This document shows positions 1 to 10,799 of a stretch of DNA of 64,000 bases, piece by piece; within the stretch, counting starts at the first letter, position 1, and the number at the start of each line of letters is the position of its first letter. Both the position numbers and the translations under genes were made by a program. The DNA is from Thermothielavioides terrestris NRRL 8126 (Eukaryota; Ascomycota; Sordariomycetes; Sordariales; Chaetomiaceae). The DNA lies in the NCBI RefSeq assembly GCF_000226115.1, contig NC_016459.1:3912501-3976500 (forward strand), given 5' to 3'. The notes beneath the pieces were generated by a model. That model had not been told where the DNA came from. It made no database searches and was given only the letters and a program-made list of their open reading frames with translations.

Positions 1-208
1 CATCTACGCGGAGTCGGGCGCGGGCAAGGTGACCGACTTGGCTGGCAATCCCATCAACTTCACCACCGGGGAGAAGCTGTCGAAGAGCTGGGGGTTGATC
101 ACGGCCGACGAGACCATCCATGGGAAGATCCTGGCGTTGGTTACCGGGATGCTTGCTGCGGATGCCAGCCCCCATGCATATAAAGGGCATTCTGCGAGTG
201 GGCACTAG
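1..208 (+). CDS. 3' end of an inositol-monophosphatase-family gene, probably 3'(2'),5'-bisphosphate nucleotidase (partial)
   Basis: The reading frame is open from base 2 to a TAG stop at 206-208, giving 68 residues with no start in the window. It contains GAGKVTDLAGNPINF followed by a GLITAD..IHGKIL stretch. This resembles the C-terminal lobe of the Mg-dependent phosphatase family that includes HAL2/MET22 (PAP phosphatase) and inositol monophosphatases, where 'GGxVTDxxGxPxxF' follows the active-site aspartates. Those enzymes hydrolyse 3'-phosphoadenosine 5'-phosphate in sulfate assimilation or inositol phosphates. The catalytic half lies outside the window, so the substrate class is an inference. 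The tail after the domain (SPHAYKGHSASGH) looks non-conserved. Confidence 0.6.
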   Translation, partial: IYAESGAGKVTDLAGNPINFTTGEKLSKSWGLITADETIHGKILALVTGMLAADASPHAYKGHSASGH

Positions 209-356
209 CCATTGGGGGCTTGGGTTGAACATTTTCTCTTTCCCGGCGTTGATGGTGGTTTTCAGGACGGCGAAGCGTTCAGGGCGCCCATAGCTGAGCA
301 AGTTTGAGGTTGAGTTTTCTGCCTATGATTAGAGCGGCGCTGCCAATTTCTTGCGA

Positions 357-422
<66 letters not shown>

Positions 423-571
423 TTTGTTTGTTTGTTTGTTTGATAGCCACAGAAAATTCATTCATATTTGAGATCACTGCAAACTCTAACGAGGTGAAAT
501 GCTACTAGACGTACTGTTCCTCGTATTACAATTGGAGTTAAGTCATGGGGTCAAGAAGTCTTGTTCATGCC
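209..571. other. Intergenic, contains a long poly-T tract
   Basis: Apart from the homopolymer at 359-421 and the GTTT repeat after it, nothing coding was recognised. Short lysine-rich frames across the tract are artefacts of the homopolymer. Confidence 0.6.
359..442 (+). repeat. Poly-T tract (about 63 nt) followed by (GTTT)5
   Basis: About 63 consecutive T run from 359 to 421, then five GTTT units to about 442. On the minus strand this reads (AAAC)5 then A63, a form seen at the 3' tails of retroposed sequences, but no recognisable retroposon body lies next to it. It may be a plain microsatellite. Confidence 0.9.
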
Positions 572-1154
572 CTATGGGCTCCTTCTCCCGAATAAATCCT
601 TGATGCTCCATTTCCTGGGACGCTGCATCTCAAACATGAGCCCCCCGGATGGCTCGCGTAACAAGCGCTTTGGGATCAACACCCGAGCAGGATAGCCTGG
701 TCCATCATGTGCATCCCACACGGTTGTGGCGCCTCCAGCTGAATCGAGCAAACTGACTCGTTCCACACCAGGGAAGTAGACAGCAGATACTTCAGGCCTC
801 TTTCCCAGTCAGTGCCCAGTGAGGTGTTTCGACGCATCGGCAGGACGGTGCTCGCCTCACTCACGGCTGTGGTGAGCTTGACGCGGGTGTAGGGACCGGC
901 AAGGCGTATTCAGTCATTTGGTCCCGTCTTTGACGCCTCGCTTGGCGGAGCAGCGGGTTGGCGAAGGCGCATCCAGCCATACCAAGGCAGGCAACGGCTA
1001 AACCCACGCTCCCCAGAATAATGGCCACAATGACAAACGTGGACGAGTCGTTCGGCGCGCTCGGGGGAGGCTCTGTCGGATCATTTGGGGCAGTGATTGC
1101 TCCCGACGCTGTGCCGAGTTTGGCAGGGACGGTTTCAGCGTTTGTGGCTCCCAT
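572..1154 (-). CDS. Small single-pass membrane protein, hypothetical (2 exons)
   Basis: I propose exons 1154-865 and 752-572 on the minus strand. Exon 1 starts with ATG and encodes a Pro/Ser/Thr-rich N-terminus, then one clear hydrophobic segment (STFVIVAIILGSVGLAVACL, about residues 38-57) and a basic stretch (RQARRQRR), suggesting N-out/C-in topology. A GTGAGT donor follows at 864. An AG acceptor at 754-753 restores phase and leads into a second exon with VWDAHDGPGYPAR and a basic C-terminus. The product is 156 residues. The phase match and polar tail after the membrane segment are typical of small fungal single-pass surface proteins, but no family was recognised. The intron (112 bp) is inferred. 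Confidence 0.45.
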
Positions 1155-1867
1155 CGTGGCTGCGTGGCTGCTGTGGCGGCATCAGTAGGACTAAGGTTGA
1201 AAACATCTGAATTCGAACACCAGAGGGACAAGACAAGAGGGATAGAAAGGCCTCGCTGCGGCCACCCGCCTTGTGCTTTGGGAGAGGGGTATGTGCATCA
1301 ACGCACAAGACGTGTGGTGGGTTGGACCGGCCGACCAGCAAACAGGTCTCCAGTTACAGTTCCGGTTACTGTTACGCTAACATTATCTGTTTGTCAAAAG
1401 CAAATGATGTGCGACTCAACAGCACCCGATAGCTCAAGCGGCGCTGCTAGCACCAGCGTCGTTGCTAAGCAACACAGTCAGGGCACTCGGGTGTCTGGTG
1501 ATCCGCAGCGTCCCCAAGCTATCCTGTGCAGTCACCGAGGTGGCCGACTAGACGAGACTTAGGCTAGGTCTTGGATGGTTTAGCAGCATTTCACCTTGAT
1601 CACTACATCCACTGAAGCATCCTGCCTACCGGCAAGCTTGAACAAGACTGGCAACTCTCCAATTTCTCCATCCGTAGGCAATCATTCACCTTCCGTTTCT
1701 GGTAGGCGTCAAGCATGGGCTATTGGTCAGCAATGCCCCCGCTTGCGTCATTCGTGGGTAAATTGTCGATGGCCTTATCAGTTGCCCAGCCACCAGAATC
1801 CCCAACTCTCTTCTTCTGGAATTTCTTTTCTTCGTAAAATCCCAAACGTCGTGTCCGTGTCTGTGCC
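1155..1867. other. Intergenic; divergent upstream region
   Basis: This separates the minus-strand membrane protein from the plus-strand amidohydrolase and should hold both promoters. Frames here are short and low quality, and no gene was supported. Confidence 0.5.
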
Positions 1868-4819
1868 ATGGACGAAAAAACAACCAACATACTGCCCTCG
1901 TACCAGCCGCCCGCGGACGCTCCGCAATGGCGGCGGCAGCGGCCGAGGAGAAGTAGAGCGCTGCGACTCTTGGCACTTGGCTGCCTGTGCTTCATTGCCT
2001 TCGCGCAGTGGAAGCAGCTCTCGCGACCTGCAGCTTCGGTGCTGCCGCCGAGCCCGGAACTCACGATCCACGGCCTCTCGGTCAAACGGCTACAGGAAGA
2101 TTTGGCCACGTGCGCCAAGCTGCGCGCGAAGCCCCAGGACCCAATTGGCGCCGGGCGGGAGCGAAACGCGCGGTACTTGGACGGCCACCCCCCGGTGCTG
2201 ATCAAGAATGCAAGTGTCTGGGTCGGCGAGCCGGACGCGGGGACGCCGGCAGAAGCAGCCCGAAACGGTACGGGCTACAGCTGGATCAACGCGGACGTGT
2301 ATCTGGAATACGGGCTCATCAAGAGGGTTGAGCCGTCCATCGCCTTGTCCTCCGTCGCGTCCGACGCGGTTGTGTTCCACGCCCACGGACGCCCATTGAC
2401 CGCCGGCATCATTGACATGCACAGTCACGCCGGGGTTAATTCGCTGCCCGAGCTTTGGGGCGACGAGGACACCAACGAAATGGCGTCCGACATCACCCCG
2501 TATGTGCGGTCCATCGACGGGATCCAACCTGGCGACCATCAGCTCCAGGTTATCAAGTCGGGCGGCGTTACCACGACCCTGATCCTGCCCGGTTCCGCCA
2601 ATAACATGGGCGGCGAGGCATACGTGATCAAGCTCGCTGTCGGCAAAGCCGACGGCCGCAACGAGGCGAGTGCGGCCGACATGCTCGCCGACCCGGACCG
2701 CACCTGGAGGTTTATGAAAATGGCCTGCGGCGAAAACGCGAAGCGCGTGTATGGCAGGCCGGGCCAGCAGGGTCCGACCAGCCGGCTGGGCGAGAGCTGG
2801 GAATTCCGGCACGCGTTCGAGCAGGCCACGAAACTGGTGCGAGAGCAGGACGACTGGTGCGATGCTGCGGCCGCCTTGGGAGTCCACCACATGAAGTCTT
2901 ACCTTCCACAAGAGCTGCGCTGGGAATCGTTGGGGGCTTTGTTGCGCGACCAGGTCCGGTTGAACACGCACTGCTACACCATCCCCGACTTGGAAGCCTT
3001 CGTGGACCACACCAACGAGTTCAAGTTCAAGGTCCGGGCCTTCCATCACGCCCATCAGACCTTCCTAGTCCCTGAGGCACGTCAGCTCATCCCCACGGAT
3101 TATTCCTTGACGAGCTGCAACTGACCCTGTGCCCAGATTCTCAAACGTGCCTACGGGGGGGAGCCGCCGGCTTCTTGTCTGTTTGCTGACAATGCATACT
3201 ACAAAGCCGAGTCGGCCACCGCCTCGGAATATGCCGGCAAGATCCTGTACGACAACGGTTTGACACCCATCTATGTAAGCGACAACCCGGTGCTGAACGC
3301 CCAACATGTGATATTTGAGGCTGCCAAGGCCTACCGTTACGGGCTGCCCTACCACGCTGCCTTGGCTGCCGTGACTACGGCCCCCGCCGAGCGCCTAGGC
3401 TTCGGCAACAGGCTCGGCAAGATTAAGCCGGGTTTTGACGCCGATGTCGTGGTCTGGGATAGCGATCCGCTCAGCCTGGGCGCCGCGCCTGTGCAGGTTT
3501 GGATTGATGGGACACCGCAGTTTGAGGAGCCAGTGGTACTGAAGAAGCCTCCTGCGGAGCTCATTGTCCCAGACGAGACGCTTGCCAAGATCCTCGATGG
3601 CCCAACGCCCATGGAAGAGGTGGTCTTCACGGGCATCTCTAGGGTTCTGTTCAGAAAGGAGGTCAAGGAGCTCTCATCCAACAGCACCGTCGTGCTCTCA
3701 AAGGGCAAGGTCACCTGCCTCGGGGCTTGCGAGCCGGAGCTGCAAGCGGCCACCAGAGCGGGCACGCCCGTTATCCATCTCAAGAATGGCCATCTCACCG
3801 AGTCGTTCACCGCATTCGGCTCCAAGGTCGGCCTCAACGCCATCGACGCCGAAGCCGACACCGACAACGGCCCCAACTTCGGCGCCTTCACCCGCGCCGA
3901 AGACGGCCTCGCGCTCGACACCATCAAAACAACCATCGCCCACAGCCACGGCGTCACCAAGGCCATCTCGGCCCCCAGACTCACCGGCCACGGCACACAC
4001 CACGGCACGAGCGTGGGCTTCGCCACCGGCGCCAAGACCCCCCTCGGCAAGCACGCCATCTTCGCCAGCGACGCCGCCGTGCACTACACGCTGGACCTTT
4101 CCGTCAAAAACGCCCGCCAGCCGGACGTGACCTCCATCTCCGGCGCCGTCGGCGCCCTCCGGCGCAAGCTGCTGCACGCCGCCGCCGCCGCGCGCAACGC
4201 GTCGTCGTCCACCCCAGACGCCTATTCGGAGCAGTTCTACCTGCAGCGCGTCGTCAACGGCTCGCTGGCGCTCGTGGTGACCGTGCACAGCGTCGACGCC
4301 ATCGCCGCGCTGCTGCGCGTCAAGGCCGCCGTCGAGGAGGAGCGCGCGGGCGCCGGCGCGGCGCTGCGCCTCGTCGTCTTCGGCGGCGCCGAATCGCACC
4401 TGCTGGCCGACGAGCTGGCGGCCGCGCGCGTCGGCGTCGTCCTCGCCCCGGCCTTCTCGTACGCCCACTACTGGGACCAGCGGCGCGCGCTGACCGGCGC
4501 GCCGCTCACGAATGGCACTGCCGTGGATCGGCTGCTGGATGCGGGCGTGCTGACGGGCATCGGGCTGGATGGGGACTCCGACTGGGCGGTGCAGGACTTG
4601 GGCTTGTTGGCGGGGATTGTGTGGCGGAATGGCGAGGGGAGGGTGGACGAGCGCGGCGCGCTGGAGCTTGTGGGTGGGAATCTGTACAAGTTGCTCGGCG
4701 TGAAGGAGCCGGGCGTGGAGGAGGGCCATTTTGTGGTCTGGGAGGGCAGTCCGTTGGACATTGGCGGCAGGGTGAAGGCCGTGGGCGGCGGTCAGGGGGT
4801 TGTTGATGTGTGGAACTGA
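1868..4819 (+). CDS. Membrane-anchored amidohydrolase-family protein (metal-dependent hydrolase), 963 aa, 2 exons
   Basis: Exons are 1868-3076 and 3137-4819. The N-terminus is cytosolic-like and Arg-rich, followed by one hydrophobic anchor (about residues 31-47, LRLLALGCLCFIAFAQ), so it is probably a type II membrane protein. The hydrolase domain has the first metal-binding motif in DMHSHAGVN (about residue 184), a central HMKSYLP segment (about 340), HHAHQT (about 392) and, in exon 2, the late motif FGNRLGKIKPGFDADVVVWD typical of imidazolonepropionase/dihydroorotase-like amidohydrolases, where the composite beta-sandwich closes. A second, more variable C-terminal half follows. Family members hydrolyse C-N bonds of cyclic amides, and the substrate here is unknown. 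The exon join LVPE/ILKRAYGG is supported by frame on both sides and needs a GC-AG intron. Confidence 0.85.
3077..3136 (+). other. GC-AG intron of the amidohydrolase gene
   Basis: Joining base 3076 to 3137 restores the frame exactly (403 codons before, 560 plus stop after). The donor reads GAG|GCACGT and the acceptor GCCCAG|ATT, with a CTGAC branch-like motif just upstream. The nearest GT (3081) would shift exon 2 into a stop-containing frame. Confidence 0.75.
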
Positions 4820-4900
4820 CTGCCTCTCGCAAATGTGGAATAAGGTACATATTTGGAACAATATATCTACCTTGGATAAGCCATCGTTCCCCAGGCGGTC

Positions 4901-4905
4901 AACGA
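4901..4905. repeat. Target-site duplication AACGA, left copy
   Basis: AACGA lies directly before the left LTR, which begins TGTTGGAACC at 4906. The same five bases directly follow the right LTR at 23056-23060. A 5-bp duplication is standard for LTR-retrotransposon integrases. Confidence 0.93.
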
Positions 4906-5115
4906 TGTTGGAACCGCTACGCAGGCTTAGGGAGATGAAGCTATCACGATGCAAGCGATATACACAACTAGGATCAATCGTAGTATTAAAGATGTTGTAT
5001 TATAGGAGAGTTCTCCTAATCAGGAGCCCAGTCTTAGGCAGCAGTTGGGCATCAAGCCGGTAGATCCTAATCTCGGTGGGCTAGCCCGGTGCCCCGGGCC
5101 GGGCTAGTTCTAATA
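4906..5115 (-). repeat. LTR of the Copia element (its 3' LTR), 210 bp
   Basis: The 210-bp sequence matches 22846-23055 over its full length with no indel. All of the roughly 18 differences are transitions. It begins TGTTGG, and its far end is TAATA where the partner has TGACA (canonical CA end). Since pol runs on the minus strand, this is the downstream LTR. The outer part is nearly unmutated and the part facing the element interior carries most of the G-to-A and C-to-T changes. Confidence 0.95.
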
Positions 5116-5127
5116 TACCCCCCTAGG
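5116..5127 (-). other. Probable polypurine tract of the Copia element
   Basis: Directly inside the left LTR the minus strand reads CCTAGGGGGGTA. A purine run (AGGGGGG) next to the downstream LTR is the plus-strand primer of LTR elements and supports the minus-strand orientation. Confidence 0.65.
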
Positions 5128-8100
5128 TCGAGCCTCCAGCTCTAGCCTACTAAATCCAGTAATCTATAAAGCTATTTCCAACGCTATGTCCTTCCTAATT
5201 TGGCAATTCTATAGTATTGAGGTCCTTCTATTATCGCCCTAATCTACTAAGCTATATATACCTACTTATTTTAATCTTATATATTATATTGTAAATCGAA
5301 CCCTCTATTTAGCTAAAGCCTTCTTCTAGCCCTAGGTTTCTTCCTTCTATACTACTTAGTAGATATATATCTCGATAAGAGCTTAGATATCTACTAGATT
5401 GAGTATTTCTATAAACTTCCTATAGGGCTCTAGTTTTAGCGTCTTCGTTAGACTATTGGCCAATATCTAGTTTAAAGGTATATAATCTACGTTAACCCTC
5501 TTATTCTAAGCTTTTTAGTATAGCTAGTAGTTATAAATATCAATATATTTTAGCTTTGTTTATAGTATAGATATCTTAACGTTGATTAGCTAGATTATTT
5601 ATTTATTATTATACTAGATTAATAGGATCTTATTATCTAGATAGATCTCTAATACCTCTAATAGACGCTAAAGGAATATACTTTCTTTCGCTATTTATAT
5701 AAATGCTAATAACTCTACTTCTATAGTCGATATAGTTACTATATTCTATTTACTAGCTTACTAAGTGATTAGCCTTCTAAATAGAATAATAGTATAACTT
5801 TATAAGCTCTTATAATCGATACTATTGTCAACGAAGCTAATATCGCTAGCTATAATTAGAATATCTCCTCCTCCTAGTTAGAGAGCTTAGAACCTTGTTT
5901 AATAAATGTATTATAATATTTAATTAGCTATATAGTAGTGTTCTAGTCCTAGGTTCTAGTTGAACTATATAAGTTTAGAGGCTATAAAGACAATATCTAG
6001 GCGTATATTAACGGCTATATATAAGATTAAGCTAACCTTCTTTTAATAGAGCCTAATAGAGCTATAGCTAGCAATATCGTTATATCAAAGTAATTCGCCC
6101 TTAGCCATTAGAGTCTCTAGCTCTCCTTCTTCCTAGGCTAGCCTTACAATCTTCTCAATATATACTATTTAGCTAAACTAGATTAAACGCCTTTTATAAT
6201 TATAATGAACTTCTATATCTAGGAACTATAGGAGGTTATCTCCTCCTATAAACTTATATTTTTCTTATAGCTAGCTAATTATTTCGTTAGCTTAGTATTA
6301 ATCCTTCTTATAGTAGACGAAGACGATATTATCTATATAAAAGAAGATAATAATACCTTTGTTCGTTATAATATAAGGCTCTTATAGTATAGCCTAGAAC
6401 CCTAGGTTCTTTAAAGTAGTCGTCAACTCTTATTACTAAAGGAGAAGAGACTTTTATAGGCTATAGAGTACCTTCTTTAGCTTTAAGATAGTTCCTAGTT
6501 TACAATAGCTATATAGCATCTCTATATAAATGTCCTTATCGATCTTTATATTGATAAAGGCGTTGACTATATCGAACTACTTTAGCTCTAAGTCGAACTT
6601 CGTTATAGTAGTAAGCACTATTCTAAAGGATTATATAGGTAGTATAGCTATATAATTCTCTTTAATAAACCTCTTCTTTTACTAATCGCTATATACTATA
6701 AGCCTCGCCTTATACTTAACGAAATACCTACTCTTATTGAACTTATAGACGTATATCTATATATAATCTAGGATCTATTTGCCTTAGACCTCCTTATTAT
6801 AACAGTAAATCTCTTCCTAGAAGCCTATTACTTTATAGCTTCGAAGATAATTATATTTAGCTTCTAGAAATAGCTAGTCTAATAGATAATCTTTAAATTT
6901 AGAATATTATCGAGATATAGGTAGGAGCATCAACTAGTAGATAGATCTAAGCTTACCTTCCTACTATAAATGATCGACTTCTTCTTAGAAAATCCTCTTA
7001 GTACTACTATCTTCCTTCTTAATAGCACTAACTACCTTTTTAGCCTTCTTTTTACTCTTTTAAACGAGTTCCTCTCTTTCTTCCTTTATATAAAGGATCC
7101 TCCTTAAATACCTATGTTCTATAGCTCTAGGGCCCAACGTTCCTATATTCAAGGCGGCCTCCTATAGCTAGAACGCTCCTTTAGAGGCTCTATATAAATG
7201 TAAGCCTAGGAAGGTAGTTGCAATTAAAGCGTTTAGCAGAGTAGGCAAAGAAGTTAGATATTAGAACTCTAGGAAGGTACTAGTAGTATTGCCTTTTACT
7301 ACAATAGTATCTAACATTTCTTCGGTAGTAGCTAGGCTCTCTTCTAGTTCTTCGAAGATTATTAAAGGTAAGCCGAATACCTCTATTATATCATCTTCCT
7401 TAGCTATAAGTATAAGATTGCTATTATCTAGCTAATTGGCATTATTAACGCCTCTAATATTAAGCTAACGCTTTAGCTCTTTAAAGTCTATTTAAAGAAT
7501 GTTCTATACTATAAGCTTTAGATCGCCTAGGTATATCTACTTCTTATCAAAGATTATATTGTATATATATACTACTTAGTTAATAGCTAGGTTCTAAATA
7601 TAGTAGATGTTTAAAGAATTATATCCTATAAAGTAGCTAATCTAGGCTCTTAGTCGAAATCGTTTAAAGCGCCTTTCTTTCTTCTTAATAGTATCTATTA
7701 TAGCGAACACCTTACAACTATAGACCTTTAAATGCCCTTAGTAAAGCTTATACTCTAAGGCTTTTAGACTATCTCTCTTAACGAAGAAGATATAAAAACG
7801 ATCTAGTAGCGTTATCTACTCTATTGTTAAAGATAGTATCCTATTATAGAGATATACTATAGCCCTAGTGACCTTTAGCTACAGTTGCCCTAGCAACTAT
7901 ACACCAATGGCCATTGTTCTAGCTTTTTCTTTGATTATACCCCCTAAGTGTTTAGTGCCTCCGTTCTATATAGGCGTATTAGACGCTAAAGGCTTTATTT
8001 AAATACTTTATCTCTCTACCTAAATAGTAATAGCGCTTACCTATATAAATTCGTTGTTATACTCTAGGACCTTAATATATAGCTAATACTGCCTTTTAAA

Positions 8101-9628
8101 TAGTATAGTAAGGTATTTAATAGCTATTAAGATACTTAGCGCTCTATAGTTATATAGATAGTAGTCCTATATTATACCTAAATAGCAATCTATCGCCAAT
8201 AATAAATGTTTAAAGCGTTGTCGACCTTCTTAGAAAGGGTATAGATCTAGGGCGATCCTATCGCCTAGGCTATAGTTCAACGGTCTAAGAATACAATTTG
8301 GCCTACGTTTTAACTTGCTAAGGCTATAGCTATTATACTCGAACGTTGGTACGCCTTTAATACACCTTCCTTAAAAACAATTGACGAAGTGTTCGAAGGC
8401 CCTTAGGCCTATATAGCTAAGGTGTAGGTACTAAGTTATAGTATCTGCTACACTCTCTATATAGTAAGCCCAACGATCGAGTCTCTTCATTTAAATAGTA
8501 AAGACTATAGGTATATAGTCTTCGAGTATATATTTAAGAATATATTGTTAAAGCTTCTTCGTAGTATATCTAAGGAGGATATAATTATAGCGCTTAAAAA
8601 GGTAGTTCGATATACTTTTTAGCCTATTGTCCTACTAGATCCCTTGTCGATTAAGCTACCCTAAGGACACAATATTATATATAAAGGTTAGGCAATAGAC
8701 TATATTATATAGTATAAAGATTATAACGCCTTCGTTGTTCTATAGTTTAATATTCATCTCGCTATATCCTTGAATCTAAATAAGGTACTCGCCTACCTAG
8801 ATATAGTTATTAGGTATAGCCAACTTAGAAGGCCTTTTGAACCTACTTAGATAATTAGCAATATAAATGGTTGACCCTAAATCTAGGATCACTAAGTTGA
8901 TTAAAGGATATCTCTAGCCTATCTAGAATATAGCTAGGATCGTAGCGAAGCTCGCTATATATTTGCCTATAGCTCTCTACCGCTATATTTTCACAATATA
9001 TTAGTAACTAAATATCGCTATAATGTTAGTACCTATATCAGGGGCGTTGCCTATATCGAAGACGATACTCGCTTTAGAGGCGTTACCCTCTTCCTAGGTA
9101 GTACTCTCTTTAGGAACAATGCCCTCTTTAGGAGTATTGACATCGGCTATATCCACTTTATAGACCTTAAGCTCCTTCGTCGAAAGTATAGCTATAGTAA
9201 TTTAGGGTGATAGACTACCTAGACATAGGAACCTAGTTTTTCCATTCGTTTCAATGCATTGCATTCGTTGCTAGGGGGTCTAGCCCTCTGATCCTATATA
9301 TTTAAACGGGCTAAGCCTATCTTCTTCGTCATTAAGCAAGACATTAAGTAGTTGTCAATATACGTTCGTTGACGCTACGTTGGTGGTTCTCCTTCTTCTA
9401 GGAGGGCTACTAAGCCTCTCCCTTCGTTGTTCTACCTCTATCTAGACGATAGGCATTTGAGCTACTAAGCTCTGACTATATTCTTATTGTCTTTTATCTT
9501 TCCGCTATATCCTACTAGACGTACCTAAGCCGTGTATCTTCCTCTTAGGAGATATCCTTCCTACTACTCGATATACATTATCTTTATCTATTTAGAGGAA
9601 CACTATATTCCTTTAGGAGCTATCTCAT
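5128..9628 (-). pseudogene. Copia pol relic (integrase, reverse transcriptase, RNase H), RIP-inactivated
   Basis: The minus-strand translation, interrupted by many stops, shows an integrase core like DLYPFQEGR followed by KHLLLAIDxY near 8.3-8.16 kb. A reverse-transcriptase active site FFYIDNIVF (from F-YVDD-IV) lies near 6.34-6.32 kb. RNase H/C-terminal motifs DNKQ, TKL and ILANSLTKTLK lie near 5.65-5.43 kb. This is the order of Pseudoviridae/Copia pol. The start of pol is cut by the nested block at about 9.63 kb. Composition is strongly AT-rich with a great excess of TA dinucleotides, unlike the host genes on either side. Confidence 0.85.
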
Positions 9629-9685
9629 ATACCTAGTCCTAGGTATAATAGGGTAAGTTAGTATAGAGGTTTTATACTATTTTAA
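9629..9685. repeat. 57-bp direct repeat flanking the nested block, left copy
   Basis: This stretch matches 21254-21310 almost base for base. Nearly all of the mismatches are transitions, with the left copy more often carrying the T or A. Both copies read into Copia-like coding sequence on their outer sides, so the repeat marks the two edges of the nested insert. It is too long for an ordinary target duplication and very short for an LTR. Confidence 0.75.
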
Positions 9686-10799
9686 ATAGGGGCTTAATTA
9701 AGGAGGAGCTTAGCTCTATATTTAAATAGGATAGTATAGACTATAAAGTCTTCTAAGATTATAGAACTATACAATGCTATATTAATAGCTATATAACAAC
9801 GATATAGCCAACCTATTAAGGCTCTAGTATACCGATACTAGCATTCTTAGGAGGTATAGAAACCTATTGAGGTATATACGTTCTAGGGGTCTATTGAGAC
9901 CTTGTCCTAAGAGACCTTCCTTTGCCTAGACAACGTAGAGTATTGAAAAGATATCCTATTATCCCTAATACTTCGAAGACCTATTAAAGCTTTATTATTA
10001 TTAATATAGTAGTTATAAAATGCTAACCTAATCGAAAGACGATAGTTCTATCCTCCTAAGTAGAGATAGAGGTAGAATTTTCATTGATCGTTATTTTCTT
10101 CTTTAGTTTAGTCGAACTAGTTATAGAAGCGGTTAAGTGTAGTAGCTACTTACGAGCTTCTAAGCTTAGAGCTATACCTTTATAATACTTAGCTCTTTCT
10201 AATAGTATATCTAGCACTATTTTATATTAGATATAAGGTCTTAGTATAGACTTTTACTTTTCTTCTTAAGAGCTATACTCTTACTACTATTACGCTAGTT
10301 AAGTTTAGTATATTAGTTACTAGGAGTATCTAGGTGATCTATAAAGAACCTATAATCATCCTTTAGGGCCTTTAAACTATATATTCTAAAGGAACTTAGC
10401 TTTTTAAGAGGTTTTCTTCCTCTAGATAGACGTCGAAAGAATCGACGTTCCTATAGAAGTATATATATTAGTCTTTTTATAGTCTGTCGATATAGTCGTT
10501 GCCTTTCTTAAAGACAATAGCTAAGCGCTTAATAACTAGGCTCTAGCGATATATATATACACTGTCTATAGAAGCTCTAGGAATCCTATCGACCTCTATA
10601 ACACTATTAATTTTAACATTAACCTCTAAGGGAGAGTCTAAGGACGTATCTATCTTATAGCCTTTCTAAGGTATATTAAGCGAAGAAGACCTAGCTAAAG
10701 TAGCGTAGACACCTCTTCTATCTTCGCTAAATACCTCTACTCTACCTATCTATATAAAGGTATCTATGATACCACCTTCTAGTCTCTCTAAAGCCGAAG

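Noticed and set aside
262..477. Lysine-rich short frames across the poly-T tract
   Set aside because: They exist only because the homopolymer has no stops; no other protein-like sequence.
2090..3055. 321-codon minus-strand frame
   Set aside because: Antisense shadow of the GC-rich amidohydrolase gene, with no recognisable motif.
3698..4954. 418-codon minus-strand frame and 359-codon plus-strand frame (3727-4806)
   Set aside because: Both overlap the amidohydrolase exon and are rich in Arg/Gly/Ala, as expected of wrong frames in GC-rich DNA.
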